In this document: piece after piece, positions 23,201-35,588 of the stretch | Numbering within the stretch: the stretch's first letter is position 1 | Layout of the letters: each line of letters begins with the position of its first letter | Origin: Botryotinia globosa | Lineage: Eukaryota; Ascomycota; Leotiomycetes; Helotiales; Sclerotiniaceae | Length of the DNA stretch: 64,000 bases | Reading direction: 5' to 3' | Assembly: GCA_014898425.1 (NCBI GenBank) | Contig: RCSZ01000001.1 | Coordinates: 1,674,001 to 1,738,000 of the forward strand | Notes under the pieces: model-generated | What the model was told of the DNA's origin: nothing | Database searches by the model: none | What the model saw: only the letters and a program-made list of their open reading frames with translations | Program-made: the position numbers and the translations under genes

Positions 23201-25849
23201 GACTTCATCCGGCTCTTGGACTTCTGCAATACGGGATTTGTCAGGTCGTTGCGCCATTTTGGATAGGCTCTAACGAACCACTGTCAAAACTCATTGCATG
23301 AAGTGTACTGTTGTGATACGAAATTGAAGGTTTTGACAAGTACACCCTATCCCTCAAGCAATTGACACGGGCTGAAGACATCTTCCCCACGGCTCAATAG
23401 TCTCGTAGTCTGAGTAAATAATGATATCAAGTGTGAAACCAGTCCCATCGACTGCGCGCGACTTTCCTATTCCCGAGCGAGTGATTCAGGCATACATCGA
23501 AACCTTATTTCGCAAGGGGAAAAGTGCCATATGATTCTGAAGCTGTTGACTTTATACGTTATTTATAGTAAGGTTCAACACAGGTCTTGAGATCATCGTA
23601 CGTGTACATGCAAGTCTTATCCCCGTTTCTGTTACTGTCCCAGAACATCATACTGTAGTGGTGGGAGACGGGACTGCGAACAGACACGCGAAAATAACTA
23701 CCTAGTACAATACCTCTAGAGTCTAAACAGCTTTACATGGGATCAACCCAAACATTTCATGCTAATTCAATATGTCTAGTTGGGGAGCACGAAATTGTCG
23801 CGAACCCCTGATGACCAAAAGCCTCATCGCGAATCTCACACGCTACCTACTTCTCAAACTATTTCGTTGGTAGATACACAATGTTTAGGTAGTGTAAGTA
23901 CGTACGTACGTACTTTGGGGGTTACTGTGTGGACTTGGTATGCATTTATCATTCATGTTGTACCCCGAGCGAACATGTCTGGGAGAGTATGGGATAGGGC
24001 AGGATAGGATAAGAGGATGCCAATAATACGGCTCGGCGTATCTCATCTCACTCACCCTAGCATTTTCCTTGTCTGGAATGAATGGGGGTTCGTATGGGTG
24101 GCGTTGTAAGGCTAGGAGGGATCATTATGGTTGGGAAATAGTATTGAGGTGCTATCTTACCATGACCATGAAATGAGAACCGGAGGCTGCTAGATGTTGG
24201 TACCTGGTGCACTGATATGGGAAGGTGTATATTTAGAGGTGTGGTTTGCTTCTGGGAGTGGAGTGAGGTTCAGTTGAATACGACATTAAACGGCAAATTA
24301 TGTCTAAAATTGATTCGATGGAAGTCATCCCCTTTTTCCAAGGTCTCCAGGGCCCGTCTAAAGTGGTGGCTGTGGCTGAACGATGACCCAACCTTGGAAA
24401 TTCCTGACTCAATCAACCTGGAATTATTTAATTGGGCAATTCATTCATCACAGCCACACTTCTTGCAGCTGGAGGTCCACGGTATCACCTCCCTCCTGTA
24501 TTTCCCATCCATCCCATCTTTAGAACGGAGAGCAAGCCCAACGATACGAAACTATCACCAAATCTACGCGCTTCCTTGTGAAAGTTTCGAAAAGCAAATT
24601 AGCGTACATGTATGTATACATGTATGTACCTAGACGGTGCTAATGGAAATGAAAAGTCCTGTCGCCCAGAAACTATCCTCGCCACGGACAGGTTGATACA
24701 ATTAGCAGGTTAGTCACCGATACATCCGGATTTCACGTTCCTCATAAGTATCAAATATCCGAATCACAAACATTTCAATTTCCATCAAACACTCTGCACA
24801 TCATTCTTTACTGGAATCGTCCTAGCGACTTCTGCTTCAAGAATCAATCACATGCAGTCACGTAAATCTCACCTATTACCTATGCAGTATTAATCTAAGA
24901 CCCCATCTCTCGGAACCGGAAGATCTTCATCCTAGTCTTTCGGGGCCTGCAGTGCAAACGAAATTTGAAGGTCATGGAAGCTTTTTGATCTCATTCTAGA
25001 ATAAATGTTTTATATGCGCAGGAACCGAGAGAGTAAAAAGCAAAATGCGTGCAGACAGATTGATTGATTGATTTGATTTGATCGATTAATAATGTGTTGT
25101 CAAACATCAATGAATCAGGGCATCCCTTCCTCATTCTCTTGCGATGGATTGATGTAAAGGATGGGAATGGGGAATGGGGAATTAGGAGGAAATTGAGATT
25201 TTCGGGGTCCATGCCAATGTCATGTGCATTATGCATATTTCCCAATATGCATATCATATTTGGGATCAGTATGATATACGCTGGCTGTCCTTCAATCACA
25301 ACTCCACTTTTTGGGCGGCCAATTCATTTCCTTGCATTTAGTTCTAATTCTATGTTGAAGAATGGATGTGCTGTATGGAGAGGGATGGCGATGGTAATAA
25401 TCGCGCACGACAGCTCATTTCATGCATCGTGCCTTTTATCCCCATTCCTCTGATCGACCGGACAGGACAGGAAAAGATTACGTGGTACAATGGGCATCGA
25501 GCAGTGGAATTGTAGGGTACGAAGCTTGAGAGAAGAGGGGTAGATCTCGGGAACGCGCAGCTTCTTCAGGGGTTATGGAGGTTGTTTGCGACAGCTGTGG
25601 GACACATTGATGGGATGAAGGCTGGGTTGTAATGTCTAGGTGAGATATTGTGCGTGTTTTTCTGCGCAAGGCAAAGCAGATGGGCGAAAAATCAGAGAAT
25701 GTCTCTGCTTCGGTTAGGGAAGATAGAAATCTTTGCATTGTTTGGAATACCCGTCATATCCGATGAGTGCATCGCAAACAATGCTTTCTCTGCCGCCTAG
25801 GAGTCTCTAGTAGCACAAACAATCTTCATTGCCGACGAGGAAACTTTGC

Positions 25850-25850
25850 A

Positions 25851-25882
<32 letters not shown>

Positions 25883-25917
25883 TCTATCTCTCTCCCTCTC
25901 CCTCTCTCTCTCTCTCG
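25850..25917. repeat. (CT)n microsatellite with interruptions
   Basis: A dinucleotide CT tract of about 68 bp, interrupted by ATC and CCC variants. Confidence 0.93.
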
Positions 25918-27191
25918 ATTGTCGGGAAGGTCTCATGCATATATTGGAAATTACTCAGTGGTACGATATTCAATATTGAGGCCTGTCAACTAGGAAGGCG
26001 CTTTCGGTGGAGGATTGACAGGAAAGCTCGGCTGGCTGTAGTACGAGATACACGATGCTTGACATGTATCGTGACTTTTGCATGGATATTCATCAGCTTG
26101 ATGACTTGCTCTGGGGAGTGAAGATCGACATGTAAAGTCGAAGGAATTTATGCCCACGTACTTCCAAAGAGGTTTTAATAATGTTAAAGATAGCTGTCAA
26201 AGATGCGCAATAGAAAAAACAACTTTACACCATCGAAGCGATTCACCTGCTATAAATTCTTGAATCTATGTCTGTGTCGTGTTTGAATCGAAATGTTTGT
26301 TAATGCACTTGCCTTGAAAATAGAATATATATGCCTTGAGTGTTCTGCCGCTGCCTTGATTCCCTCAACCTCAAATGAGTGGAAAGCTTTTTCCATTGCA
26401 TGAACTTTCTATACGTTCTCTTTTCTTTTTTTGTGAACTTTTCAGTCTGCAAATTTACTTGAAGTGGTTGCTCAAACTGAATGGGTTAGAACAAGCAAGT
26501 TCACAAAGACTCATTCTATCTATCACAACAAAGAAAAAATAAGCTGGCAAAGAATATTGAAAGGGGCTTCTCCCAGGAGTCGAAAAGAACAGAGATGAGA
26601 TTATTGACAAAGGAATCCAAAACTGTGCTGGCACCGTTTGCAGTCTTAAAACGATGCACGACAAAGGACAAATCCATTTGGAAGTGTTTTGTTTTTTGGG
26701 ATACTTCTTTCCATGGATAAAGAGCCTCCACAGGGCAGAGAAGGCGGGAATCTTCGCCATTTCTACATCATAGATCGTGGTAATTGACTACAGCCATTAT
26801 AGATACAAATTTTGCATGTATCTTTGATCTTTTCATCCATCCAAGACTCGGTAGTCATCGTATATTGATGTATGTGCAAGAATTACCCCGCGATGTGCGA
26901 TGTTGCTTACCCTATTGTTTCATTGTGAGGAATGTTTAAGTTATTCTCTTGGAACAATTTTCTTTGGAGAAGCTCAATTGAATGCAAATGGTAGCTTAGC
27001 TATTTCTCTTGAAAGAAAAACTTGTATGAAAGTAAAAGCTTGCACACAAAGAACATTTCAAGCAGGACTTCGACCGAATTCTCAATAGCAACCTCACTAA
27101 TCTCAAGCTTTCTATCGTCTGTGAGACTGCAGGCGTTGAATACTATTAATTTTTGAAAAAGAAGTGGAAGTAGAAATTATCACAAGTATTC

Positions 27192-30100
27192 ATGGAGATA
27201 CAACCAGAGGGGTAAGTCAAGATCGATATATCACAAGAAAGGCCAGACAATCTAACTATTCTCAAAAAGAACGGACCGTGAGGACCTCTCAGGAGAGGAG
27301 AATGGAGGTCAATCCGATCAATCCGATCAACATGAATCACGACCAGCCACACCACCTAGGGAGTTGAAAATTCCGAAGTTCTTGACTGATATAGTGTCTG
27401 GTGAAATACGTCCCGATCCAAAGACTTCTTTCAAAGACCACGAGCAGCCGCCGGCAAATGAACGCCTTGAACAAATCAAGATATTTCTTGCCGACGAAGA
27501 TGCGAACCGATGCTTAGATTTCAAAGACAAGCTCAAGCAGATACAAGATTACCTTACTCACATTGAGAAGCACCGAGTCCCATGCGATAAGAGCCTCTTC
27601 AAAGATGCAAAAGTAATGACAGATGTTCAAGCAGATTGGCATGATCGCATGGAAAAATCAGCTCTCGGCGATCCTTTATGTGTAGACATTCCCCAGATCC
27701 AGCCCTATAGCACGAGACTTATGTCGAATGAGGTGACTCTTGCTATTCGCGAAACGAAGGAAATCAATGGCACACAGACACAAATCCGTGAAGATCGGCC
27801 TCCTTTCACTGTCAAGCGTACTAAAGATCACGCGGTATTTCTCAGGGCTATCAAAGAAGATGCAAAGAAAACTTTGACAGATCTTACGGAAGAGGAAGAG
27901 AATCGAAATCTTTTCAAAATTGAGAACCATGCATACGTTGATGCAAATAAAAACCCGGCATTAATTCCTCTTTGGACAGATCCTATTCGCGGCATATCAG
28001 ATACTGGAAAGACCCAAAGTAGCGCTGATCCTTGGTATGGTAGCGGCCACGTTCTAGGGGTCACTCCAGAAGGGGAAAGCGAACGTGAACCAAAGCACAA
28101 CCCTCTACCACCTGTAGTCCAAGGGTACCTGGAAGCTGTACGATACTATTTAAATGAGTATAGGGAGAACGTCATTTCCCATGGACGTGGAGATCTACGT
28201 CATGCCAAACAGTGGAGTGTAGCGGCCTTGAAGGGCTTTTTGCGATTAGTTCCAACGCCAGAGGCGAAAAAGCTTGAGCGCAACGCTAATGTTTACTCAA
28301 CTGGGCAAAGAAAAGGTGATATGACAGATGAAGAATATAGAGCTGTCAAGGATGATTGGAAGAAGTACAATGATTTACAAGATCAGCTATTGGAACATCT
28401 CTCTGCAAAGACTACACCTCAAGTACAGTTGTTCTTTGACGAGCCAGACATGGTCAACAAAGATACATACGACCCTACAAAGATCAACATCACGCGGGAA
28501 TATGGCGAACGAATGCGGGAGGTCAGTAAAATGCAATCAGAGCTTCAAGAGCTCATGCGGGAATGTCGTGATAGTAAAGGTCCGCAAACTTGCAATTGGT
28601 GGATACTAGGGAGAATGGCTGAGATACTTTCACCTGTTGAACCCGATATTTTTGGTGAAGTGGGACAACATTGGGCCCAGTTCAAGACGAGACATATTCC
28701 TTTACTTTGGGATAAAGCATTCGACCTACCATCTAAGAGGAATTGGCTCGTCTCTCGTAGTGTGGGAGACAGAGCGTTGATTGATCCTTATATCCAGAGA
28801 TTACGGGATCTCTGGACTACCATTTTCCAGAACGAACCAGAACTTCAACGTGAAGAAGCTGATATAGAAAGTGGGCCATGGATTGTATTATTACCATTGC
28901 AAAAGGGAGCTTTAAGGACTGACCCAGTAAGGCATAAGATGTCGCCAGACTTTTTGCAACCATATATCTTCTACGTACCTTGGGCCACTCCCAAACCCGA
29001 GCTTTCTCCCGAGTTGGAAAAGCAATTGGAAAGAATTCATCGACTTTTAAAAGTAAAAAGCGAACAAGGGGGTATACTGAATCATGTTGGGATGGCAGCA
29101 CTTCGACAAAATCTAGCGCCGTTCTTTTATCCTCGACTTCGTCGAATGTATGATCAAACACTCAGTGATAACAAAAAGGTTCGAGACAAGGCACTTACGG
29201 CATTTGCTGACATTCTGGATCCTTGGCTAGCGGGGTTTGAGGGAGTTGGAATCGAGATAAGGAGTTATAAGCCGGAGGATAAGCAAGCTCTCCTGAGATC
29301 AACTATACCAGCGACTCTCGTTGATGCACCTGATGCTGCAAAAGCTCCGGTATTGAGGCAGCGCGATCCATCTGTTCTATATCAGGCCCACAGAAAATTG
29401 GACCCAGATTCGTTGAACACTCTCAACGCACGCCTGAACAAGGATATTCCCGACGATGGTGATGTTACTGGTGCAGGATGGGACCAGAAGAAGAAGAAAA
29501 CCTATGCGAGTCTGCTAGGTTCTCCGGCTTTGCAAAGATAGAAGCAGAATTAGATAAGATTGAGGATGAAATAAACGGCCTGAGAGCTGATGCGTCCTCC
29601 ATTGCTCTCGCTGGTTTGCAGAAAGAATGGGGTCTCATCAAGCAGAGGCTTGACGAGGAAGAGAGACGGACTGTGATCGGGGTTAAAGCTGCAGCCAATT
29701 CCAAATTGAAGGATAAAACCATTAAAGTATTACAAAGTGTAGATTTTGTCGACACGGATGTTGATACCGACAATCTTCCTGGTGTATTCTACCTCGCAAC
29801 TGAGCCACCTTCACCAATGTCCATTCATCCTACGAAGGTTGATACTCTTTCTCTTGTACCCAATCTCGATACTGGTATCCATCGAAATCGAGAACAAAAT
29901 TGGCAACAGTTTATCCTAGGCTATCCTCAAACAGCGTCTCGCTACGACACGGGCGCGTTAAACTTTCAGTCCAAGGCTGAAAGAAGGGGTATTCAACGAG
30001 CGGCTATTGAAATGGCTTTGAATTTTCTAGCTTCCAACTATGAGCAACGACGTCCGGACGATCTGTTTCGTCGCGTTGTAGTTCCTTCACCATGGCAGAA

Positions 30101-32632
30101 ACCTCTACCAGAAGTGCCAATATCAATGGAACTTGAACCCACCAAGCGACCTGTGGAATTGGACACGAAATACTACACCAAACTTATGGTTGAGTACACG
30201 AGATGGAAAGATGAAGACTGGTATGATGCTCGTGAAAAAATCATTCAGACTACTCCGGGTTACGTTCCGCCGCCGGCTAATTTCAATGGCCCTTTTACAC
30301 TTCCATCGATGTTCGAATATCAAGACGCTGCTGCCAAATATTTGGGAAACTTGACTCCAACTTGGGATGCTTTGTTACATGCAGCCAAGACCTACCCGAG
30401 GCCATTTTTGACAGCAATTCTTGCACGTATTGAGAGAGGTGTAAGGTTTGAACCTGGTCATGGATTTGATTCGCTTAACGAAGTAGCAAATGGTATGGAG
30501 GTAAAATTGGTCCCGCAAGAACTCGGTGTCCTCCGGGAACTAACCGAACCATCTTGGAACTGTCACTGGCTGCCATATCCTCCGGTCACAGATGCCAAAG
30601 AAGATCTGCCTAGACAGATTCTAGATGAATTTGAAAGAGATATTGAAGCACTACCAGAACCTGAGAAACCTCCGTACTGGGTATCAGAGAAGGGTCCAAT
30701 TGAACCACCGATAGGTACTTATCCATTGAGCCAGAGAGATATTCGTACAGTCAACAAGTATGATCCCCATGTCAAGAGTACCGATTTTGTGCCCATGTTA
30801 CAACTTCTCCAGCACATAAATGATCGTCGGACTAGACAGAATTTGCCTCATTTCGACCGGGTTATAGCGAGAAGGCACTTTACGATAATGCATGAATACC
30901 ATCACATACAGTATGTTTCATGCCATTTTATTTGATAGCAAAATAGCTAATGTGTGTAGTTTCGAAACAGGGCTTCAACCTGAACTTGAAGCTGACTTTG
31001 AGCTTGATCGTGTGGCAAGAGTTTCACTTACAGGTCATCCCGAAATGAAGTATATTGATGATCGACGTCGAGCGTTTGCCGGCTATGGAATTGATTGGGA
31101 TGAAGCAACCAATACCTTCAGCGTTCAGTACAATGCAGCTGGATTCACGGGACCTCCGATTATCCAGCCTAATCTATACAGTTTCATCGAAAGCGCGGCT
31201 TTCAAATTTGGCAGAGCAATCGCTATGTATACGGAAGAACTCACAATGGACGCAAAGCATTACACGCGGGAACTCAGCCTCGAAGTTGTCCACCAGAGTT
31301 ACTCAGACACAATGAAACGCTTAGAAGGCAAAGAGCTATATCCTGGGGAGCCCAACGTACCTCTCGCGAACCCCAACCCCAACAATATCACTCTAATTCG
31401 TATCGCGTCTGATCTCCATAAAGTCGCCCCTGACATCTTCACCGACCACGGTCTTAACATCGAAACACTTCTAGACTCCTCTGTCCCCTATTCCACCCGT
31501 TTGCAATACTCCGCTCTAGTAATCCAAACTCAAGTCATCGAAGAACTGAATAATAACTGGGAATCTCGTTTTCCAATTAAAGAAAATGTTTGGGGATTCG
31601 CCCGTGATAGATTGATTAACCCTGTACGCACTGTAGTCGCGGGCCGCACTTTCACAGAGTATCATAAACCGCGTCAATATTTCAGTATGCGAAGATGGCC
31701 ACCATGCGAACAGAGTTCTGCTAGTCAACAAGTCATCAAGGTTAGTGGGCCGGTGGTACAGGTAAAGGCTGTCAAGAAACCGGCAATCAGACAGTCAAAG
31801 GAGGAGAAGAAGATGGATTCGTTGAAGAAAAAGCAAGAGCCGGTCCATATTGGGGGCGCACCACCTAATTTCCCATTCGGAGAGACGCCTTATCAACAGG
31901 CTTATCAGAGTTGGAGGATCACGGAGGATTTGAAAGATGGTAAGTTTTCATTCACCTTTGTCTCGTCTCGTGTTTTTCTTGGTGAATTTGACGTTGGAAT
32001 ATAAATCGATGGTGCTAAAATTTAATCACCCAGTTCCCGAGTTCAATCCTAAACCTAAACCAAAGAGTCTCCTCGACAAAGTTCTTCCTACCATCCCTCC
32101 CTCATCACCGATAGACCGCTTTGCACTTCCCAGAATCCCCCCGTCCTTTCGTCCCAGAAGTATGCCTGTCGAGATTTTACGCCAAAAGACCATTGCTGCC
32201 GCTCAATCCATCGCTGGCCTACCTAGCCTCACTGAATACTACAGAGAAGACAATGAAGCAAGGGCAGTAAGGGATTACCGTCAATGGCAGAAAGAAAACG
32301 AAAGGATTAAAATGATTGAAGAACTGGCCAAGGGAAAGAGTTGGCAGAGTATGACAAGGGATGAGAGGGAGAGGTATGAAGGGGAATTGGCTATTATAGA
32401 GATGGAGGAGCAACGGGTGCTTCAGAATGCAGGAGGATGGAATATTGCTGGAGGTAAAGTAAAAGCGAAGAAGGGAAAGCGTGATTCTGATGGGGCCTTG
32501 GTATTGGGGACCGGTCATGGTGGGAAGAAAAGGAATCGAAGCGGGAGTGCTGGTGGAAAAGGGGGTAGAAAGAAGAGAGGCAGTAGACCGACGCCGATTC
32601 AAACTGACACGTTAATGTCGGGAGCGTTGTGA
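27192..32632 (+). CDS. giant orphan protein, about 1,716 residues, unknown
   Basis: Proposed exons: 27192-27211, 27270-29458, 29548-30910, 30960-31939, 32034-32632. Three introns are well supported: 27212-27269 (GTAAGT, branch TCTAAC), 30911-30959 (GTATGT) and 31940-32033 (GTAAGT). The tiny first exon supplies the only suitable ATG (MEIQPEG). The 29459-29547 junction is weak: the long frame ends at TAG 29539-29541 while the next frame is open from 29463, so either a GTGATG...GCAG intron or a one-base frame shift joins them. Phases sum correctly with the intron. The protein is hydrophilic and helical, with charged stretches, many Trp and Pro, a KKRGSRP-rich basic C-terminus and no membrane segment. 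No known domain is recognised. It is likely restricted to related fungi. Confidence 0.7.
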
Positions 32633-33511
32633 GATACACATCAAGCCATGGGAGATTTGAATAAATAAATTGCTGGATGGGATGTTTGTTTATATGTTAA
32701 ATAACAGTTCTGTTGATTTGGATTTGGCGTACGTCCGAAAGTACTTGAGACGAGTTCTGTATTGAAAATGAGGGAATGAGATAGTACATGATTGGTACGA
32801 CTTTTTGAGATACAATGACCAGTAGTTTTATGCAGTGATGATTACACCAGTTTGAGCTTGTATAGAACTTGGGACCAAAGTGTAAATAGTGCACTCACAA
32901 TAAATAAGTCATGAGCAAAAGTTACATAATTGTTGAGCTGCTCACCATAGAAAAGCTGGCGCAATCACCCATTGGCTGTAATATTCGCTTATATATGAGG
33001 GGGTTAGTAGGCGAGTTACAGTCGTCTAACTAGGTAGGTAGTCACCTGGGTAATCGTGGATAAGTCTTAAGTTGTAAGTTTCAAGCAGGCCAGCAGTCTA
33101 CCCAACTAACAAGTTATCGGACTAATCAGCGGTATTTGTATAATTTGGAGTAATAATCAACCTTCTATTCTGAAACGATCATAATAGCTGAAAAAGGATT
33201 CATTCATTGTCCGTATTCAAATGCAAATGGCCACTCCCACATCTAGGAGAACCTTGGAAAACCGCATTTTGTGGCGTTGTGTAGGTTAATGACTGCAGCC
33301 ACAATTGAAGTGTGGAATTTGTGGCGCAATCTCTTGCAACACCCCGCCATTCGTCCAGGCATAGTAGTGATCGACATTTACATCCTGCTTTGAGATTTTG
33401 ATGCATAATTACGTCAGAAGAGATTGGAGAGCTTAAGTTTATGTACAATTCTCTATGACTTTCATTCAACTAGTATTTTAAACTACTCTCTACTAGAACT
33501 TAATTAATACC
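32633..33511. other. gene-free interval
   Basis: Nothing coding is recognised. A short CTAGGTAGGTAG stretch lies near 33030. It should include the promoter of the gene at 33512. Confidence 0.5.
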
Positions 33512-34513
33512 ATGGGTTTATTCCGAAGTAAAGACAAAACTCGCCTTGAACCACCTTCAGCGACACTTCCAGTTCCTCCAGACGATGAAAATAGGCTCTT
33601 GAACAATCGCAACAATGATTCTTTTAGAAGTAGCAACATCTCGAGCGCAGATACTCGGATAAATCAAGTTCAAAACCCAAATCCTGGAACCACAACGACA
33701 ACTACGACAACTACCACTAGTGAGTATCTAAAACTAGACCTATTCCACGACTAAACAAAAAACTGACATGGAGAAGCAACCACAACAGTCCGTAATGATG
33801 GTTCAACTCAAACTTACACTCACCCATATGACCCCTCAATCGACCCTCCTCCTGCATCAACAACCACCTACCCATCGAATGAGCCACCTGTCCCACCAAT
33901 TGGAACTCCTCAGCCTACTCAAACACCAGCACCTCCAGAAACAGAACATGCCCTTCGAAGAACAAGTACTGGTGGGGGTCGTGTAATTCCCGAACGTTCA
34001 CCACTTCGAAATTCCAATCCCGTTCCCCCTCTCGTGATAGACCATACTATGGACCCGAATTCCTCCAATCCCTCAAACATCGGCACCAACACTAGCACCA
34101 CAAACGCTCAAATGAATTCACAGGCCAACCATGATATTCACGATCAGAACCTAACGTCCAACGCAAACACAACCAATCCACCAAGAATGTCAATCAACGA
34201 ACAACAAACGCCAAATAGTCCTACAAAACCTAACGTAAATTTCTCCCGTCCAGGAGGCAAACGAGAGAGTATTGCGAATGCTGCCAGAGGTATTCATGGA
34301 GCTGGAGAAGCACTCAGGGGAAGTGTAAACTCTGCAATTGCAGGAGGACTTCGGGATGAAAAGGATCTCGAACAAAATCGGGCAATCAAAGAGCAGGGAA
34401 TGAGGGAGTTTACGAATAGTGGGTTTAGAGAGAAGGCCGGTAATAGGCTGAGGAGGAGAAGTGGAGGGATCGCGAATGGGAATCAGGCTGGAGTTGTGGG
34501 AGGGAGAGTTTGA
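33512..34513 (+). CDS. Pro/Thr/Asn-rich protein with GIHGAGEALRG motif, unknown
   Basis: Exons 33512-33719 and 33777-34513 join across a 57-bp intron (GTGAGT, branch CTGAC, acceptor AAG), giving 314 residues. The start MGLFRS fits the N-myristoylation pattern MGxxxS, so membrane attachment is possible. The middle is disordered: a poly-Thr run, then Pro, Asn and Ser. The C-terminal 90 residues are ordered and conserved-looking: SIANAARGIHGAGEALRG, followed by VNSAI, a KDLEQNRAI helix and a basic RLRRR end. Similar GxxGAGExLRG modules occur in other small fungal proteins of unknown role; that comparison is from memory. No enzyme motif is seen. Confidence 0.75.
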
Positions 34514-35051
34514 GGGAATGATGTGATTGATGAGAAGGACTGGATATAATGTTGCTGTAATATGAATGGTAGGTTTTTATTGTATCTATGGATTGGCGTT
34601 AAGGTTCTAGGTCGCGGGATATGGGTGCGTATGAAAGATATGCATCGAAAAACATGATATCCACTGTTTTCGTCCACTTTTAAGAATCAACTCATAATCT
34701 GAATGTATCACAATCTATATTGATTCGGAGGGATGCTTGTGCAATTTTGAGAATGTCCTACATCTATTTCTAATATCGAGCTTTTAGGTTAATAGATTCA
34801 CTTACGTTAGTGCGGTTCATTTCCAAGAGCTACTCAAACTTCACAGTTTTTTATTCATTAAAATCAATATGCAAGTCATTTCACGTGTTAAAAGGTGTTT
34901 TTGAGGGAAATTGTGCATTTATATTACTTACCGAAACTAGATGGTGCCGTATCTGATCAAAGCACTTGCCATTTTTTTCGGGGGGTTTTCTCGGATTTAT
35001 TCTTATTTAGAAGGAATGAAAAATAAAGGGGGAAAAGAAAACTCGACTTAC
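34514..35051. other. convergent 3' intergenic region
   Basis: Lies between the 3' ends of two convergent genes. No other feature is seen. Confidence 0.5.
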
Positions 35052-35588
35052 TTATGAACTGCTGTCTTTCTTCGGTACTCTAACCCCACGTTCCCATTCT
35101 CCCATCTTCGCAGCCCACTCATCCGCCTTCGCTTTGAGCATCTTCTTCTTGTGTTGCCACTGCTTTTCCTCGGATCCCGCAAAAACCTTGTTCAAGTCTT
35201 CAGGACCCATTCCCTGAGCCTTTGCGCAAGGTGGACAGGGATAGGGTTGAAAGAGAGGCTGAAAAAGGACTTGAGGACAGGTGACTCGAGCTGTGAAAGT
35301 GAATTCGTGAGAAGTGGTCTGGGCCTGCTGTGCTTGAGACGATCGAAGAGTCAATCGTCGAGCCAGTTTACCCAAAGTCTTCCCCGCACCTTTGAGCGCG
35401 GAGCTGGCTGAGCGTTGAAGCTGTGAGGTGGCATTTGAGACTGTGGAGCTGGAGCTGGAGGGTCGGCTGTCCTGGTTCCGTACGCAAAGGTCTGAGTGAT
35501 GGGTGAAGGTGGTGACAATGTGGCCACAATGATTGTGGAAAGTTTGTGTTGCTTGGCAGCTATGAGCGTTGGCTTCTTTTGCTGACAT
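35052..35588 (-). CDS. small Cys/His-containing protein, unknown
   Basis: A single frame of 178 codons starts at ATG 35588. The N-terminus has a Cys/His cluster (HSCQ...NHCGHIV...SDLC), then a Ser-rich spacer, a helical KGAGKTLGKLARRLTL segment, a second Cys group (VTCP...YPCPPCAKAQ) and a charged helical tail rich in Trp and Lys. A CGH near the N-terminus with a later CxxC is a layout shared with many small fungal proteins, including the one at 7655. Zinc binding is possible. No intron is required and the function is unknown. Confidence 0.7.
   Translation of the reverse strand: MSAKEANAHSCQATQTFHNHCGHIVTTFTHHSDLCVRNQDSRPSSSSSTVSNATSQLQRSASSALKGAGKTLGKLARRLTLRSSQAQQAQTTSHEFTFTARVTCPQVLFQPLFQPYPCPPCAKAQGMGPEDLNKVFAGSEEKQWQHKKKMLKAKADEWAAKMGEWERGVRVPKKDSSS

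Larger units (their letters stand above)
14823..27191. other. 12-kb gene desert rich in simple repeats
   Basis: No gene is supported. Many short arrays are scattered through it; the longer ones are listed separately. The palindromic motif ACCTAGGTA recurs (15071, 16180, 16453), with relatives at about 19651 and 21512. A Trp-rich open stretch at 17015-17347 (minus) and an ATG-started frame at 24217-24633 are the only coding-like islands. Noncoding RNA genes, or rapidly evolving genes with small exons, cannot be excluded. Confidence 0.6.

Noticed and set aside
24217..24633. 138-codon ATG-started frame in the desert
   Set aside because: Composition is not protein-like in its ends (it runs into CATGTATG repeats), and no domain or splice partner is seen. 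Not excluded, but not supported.
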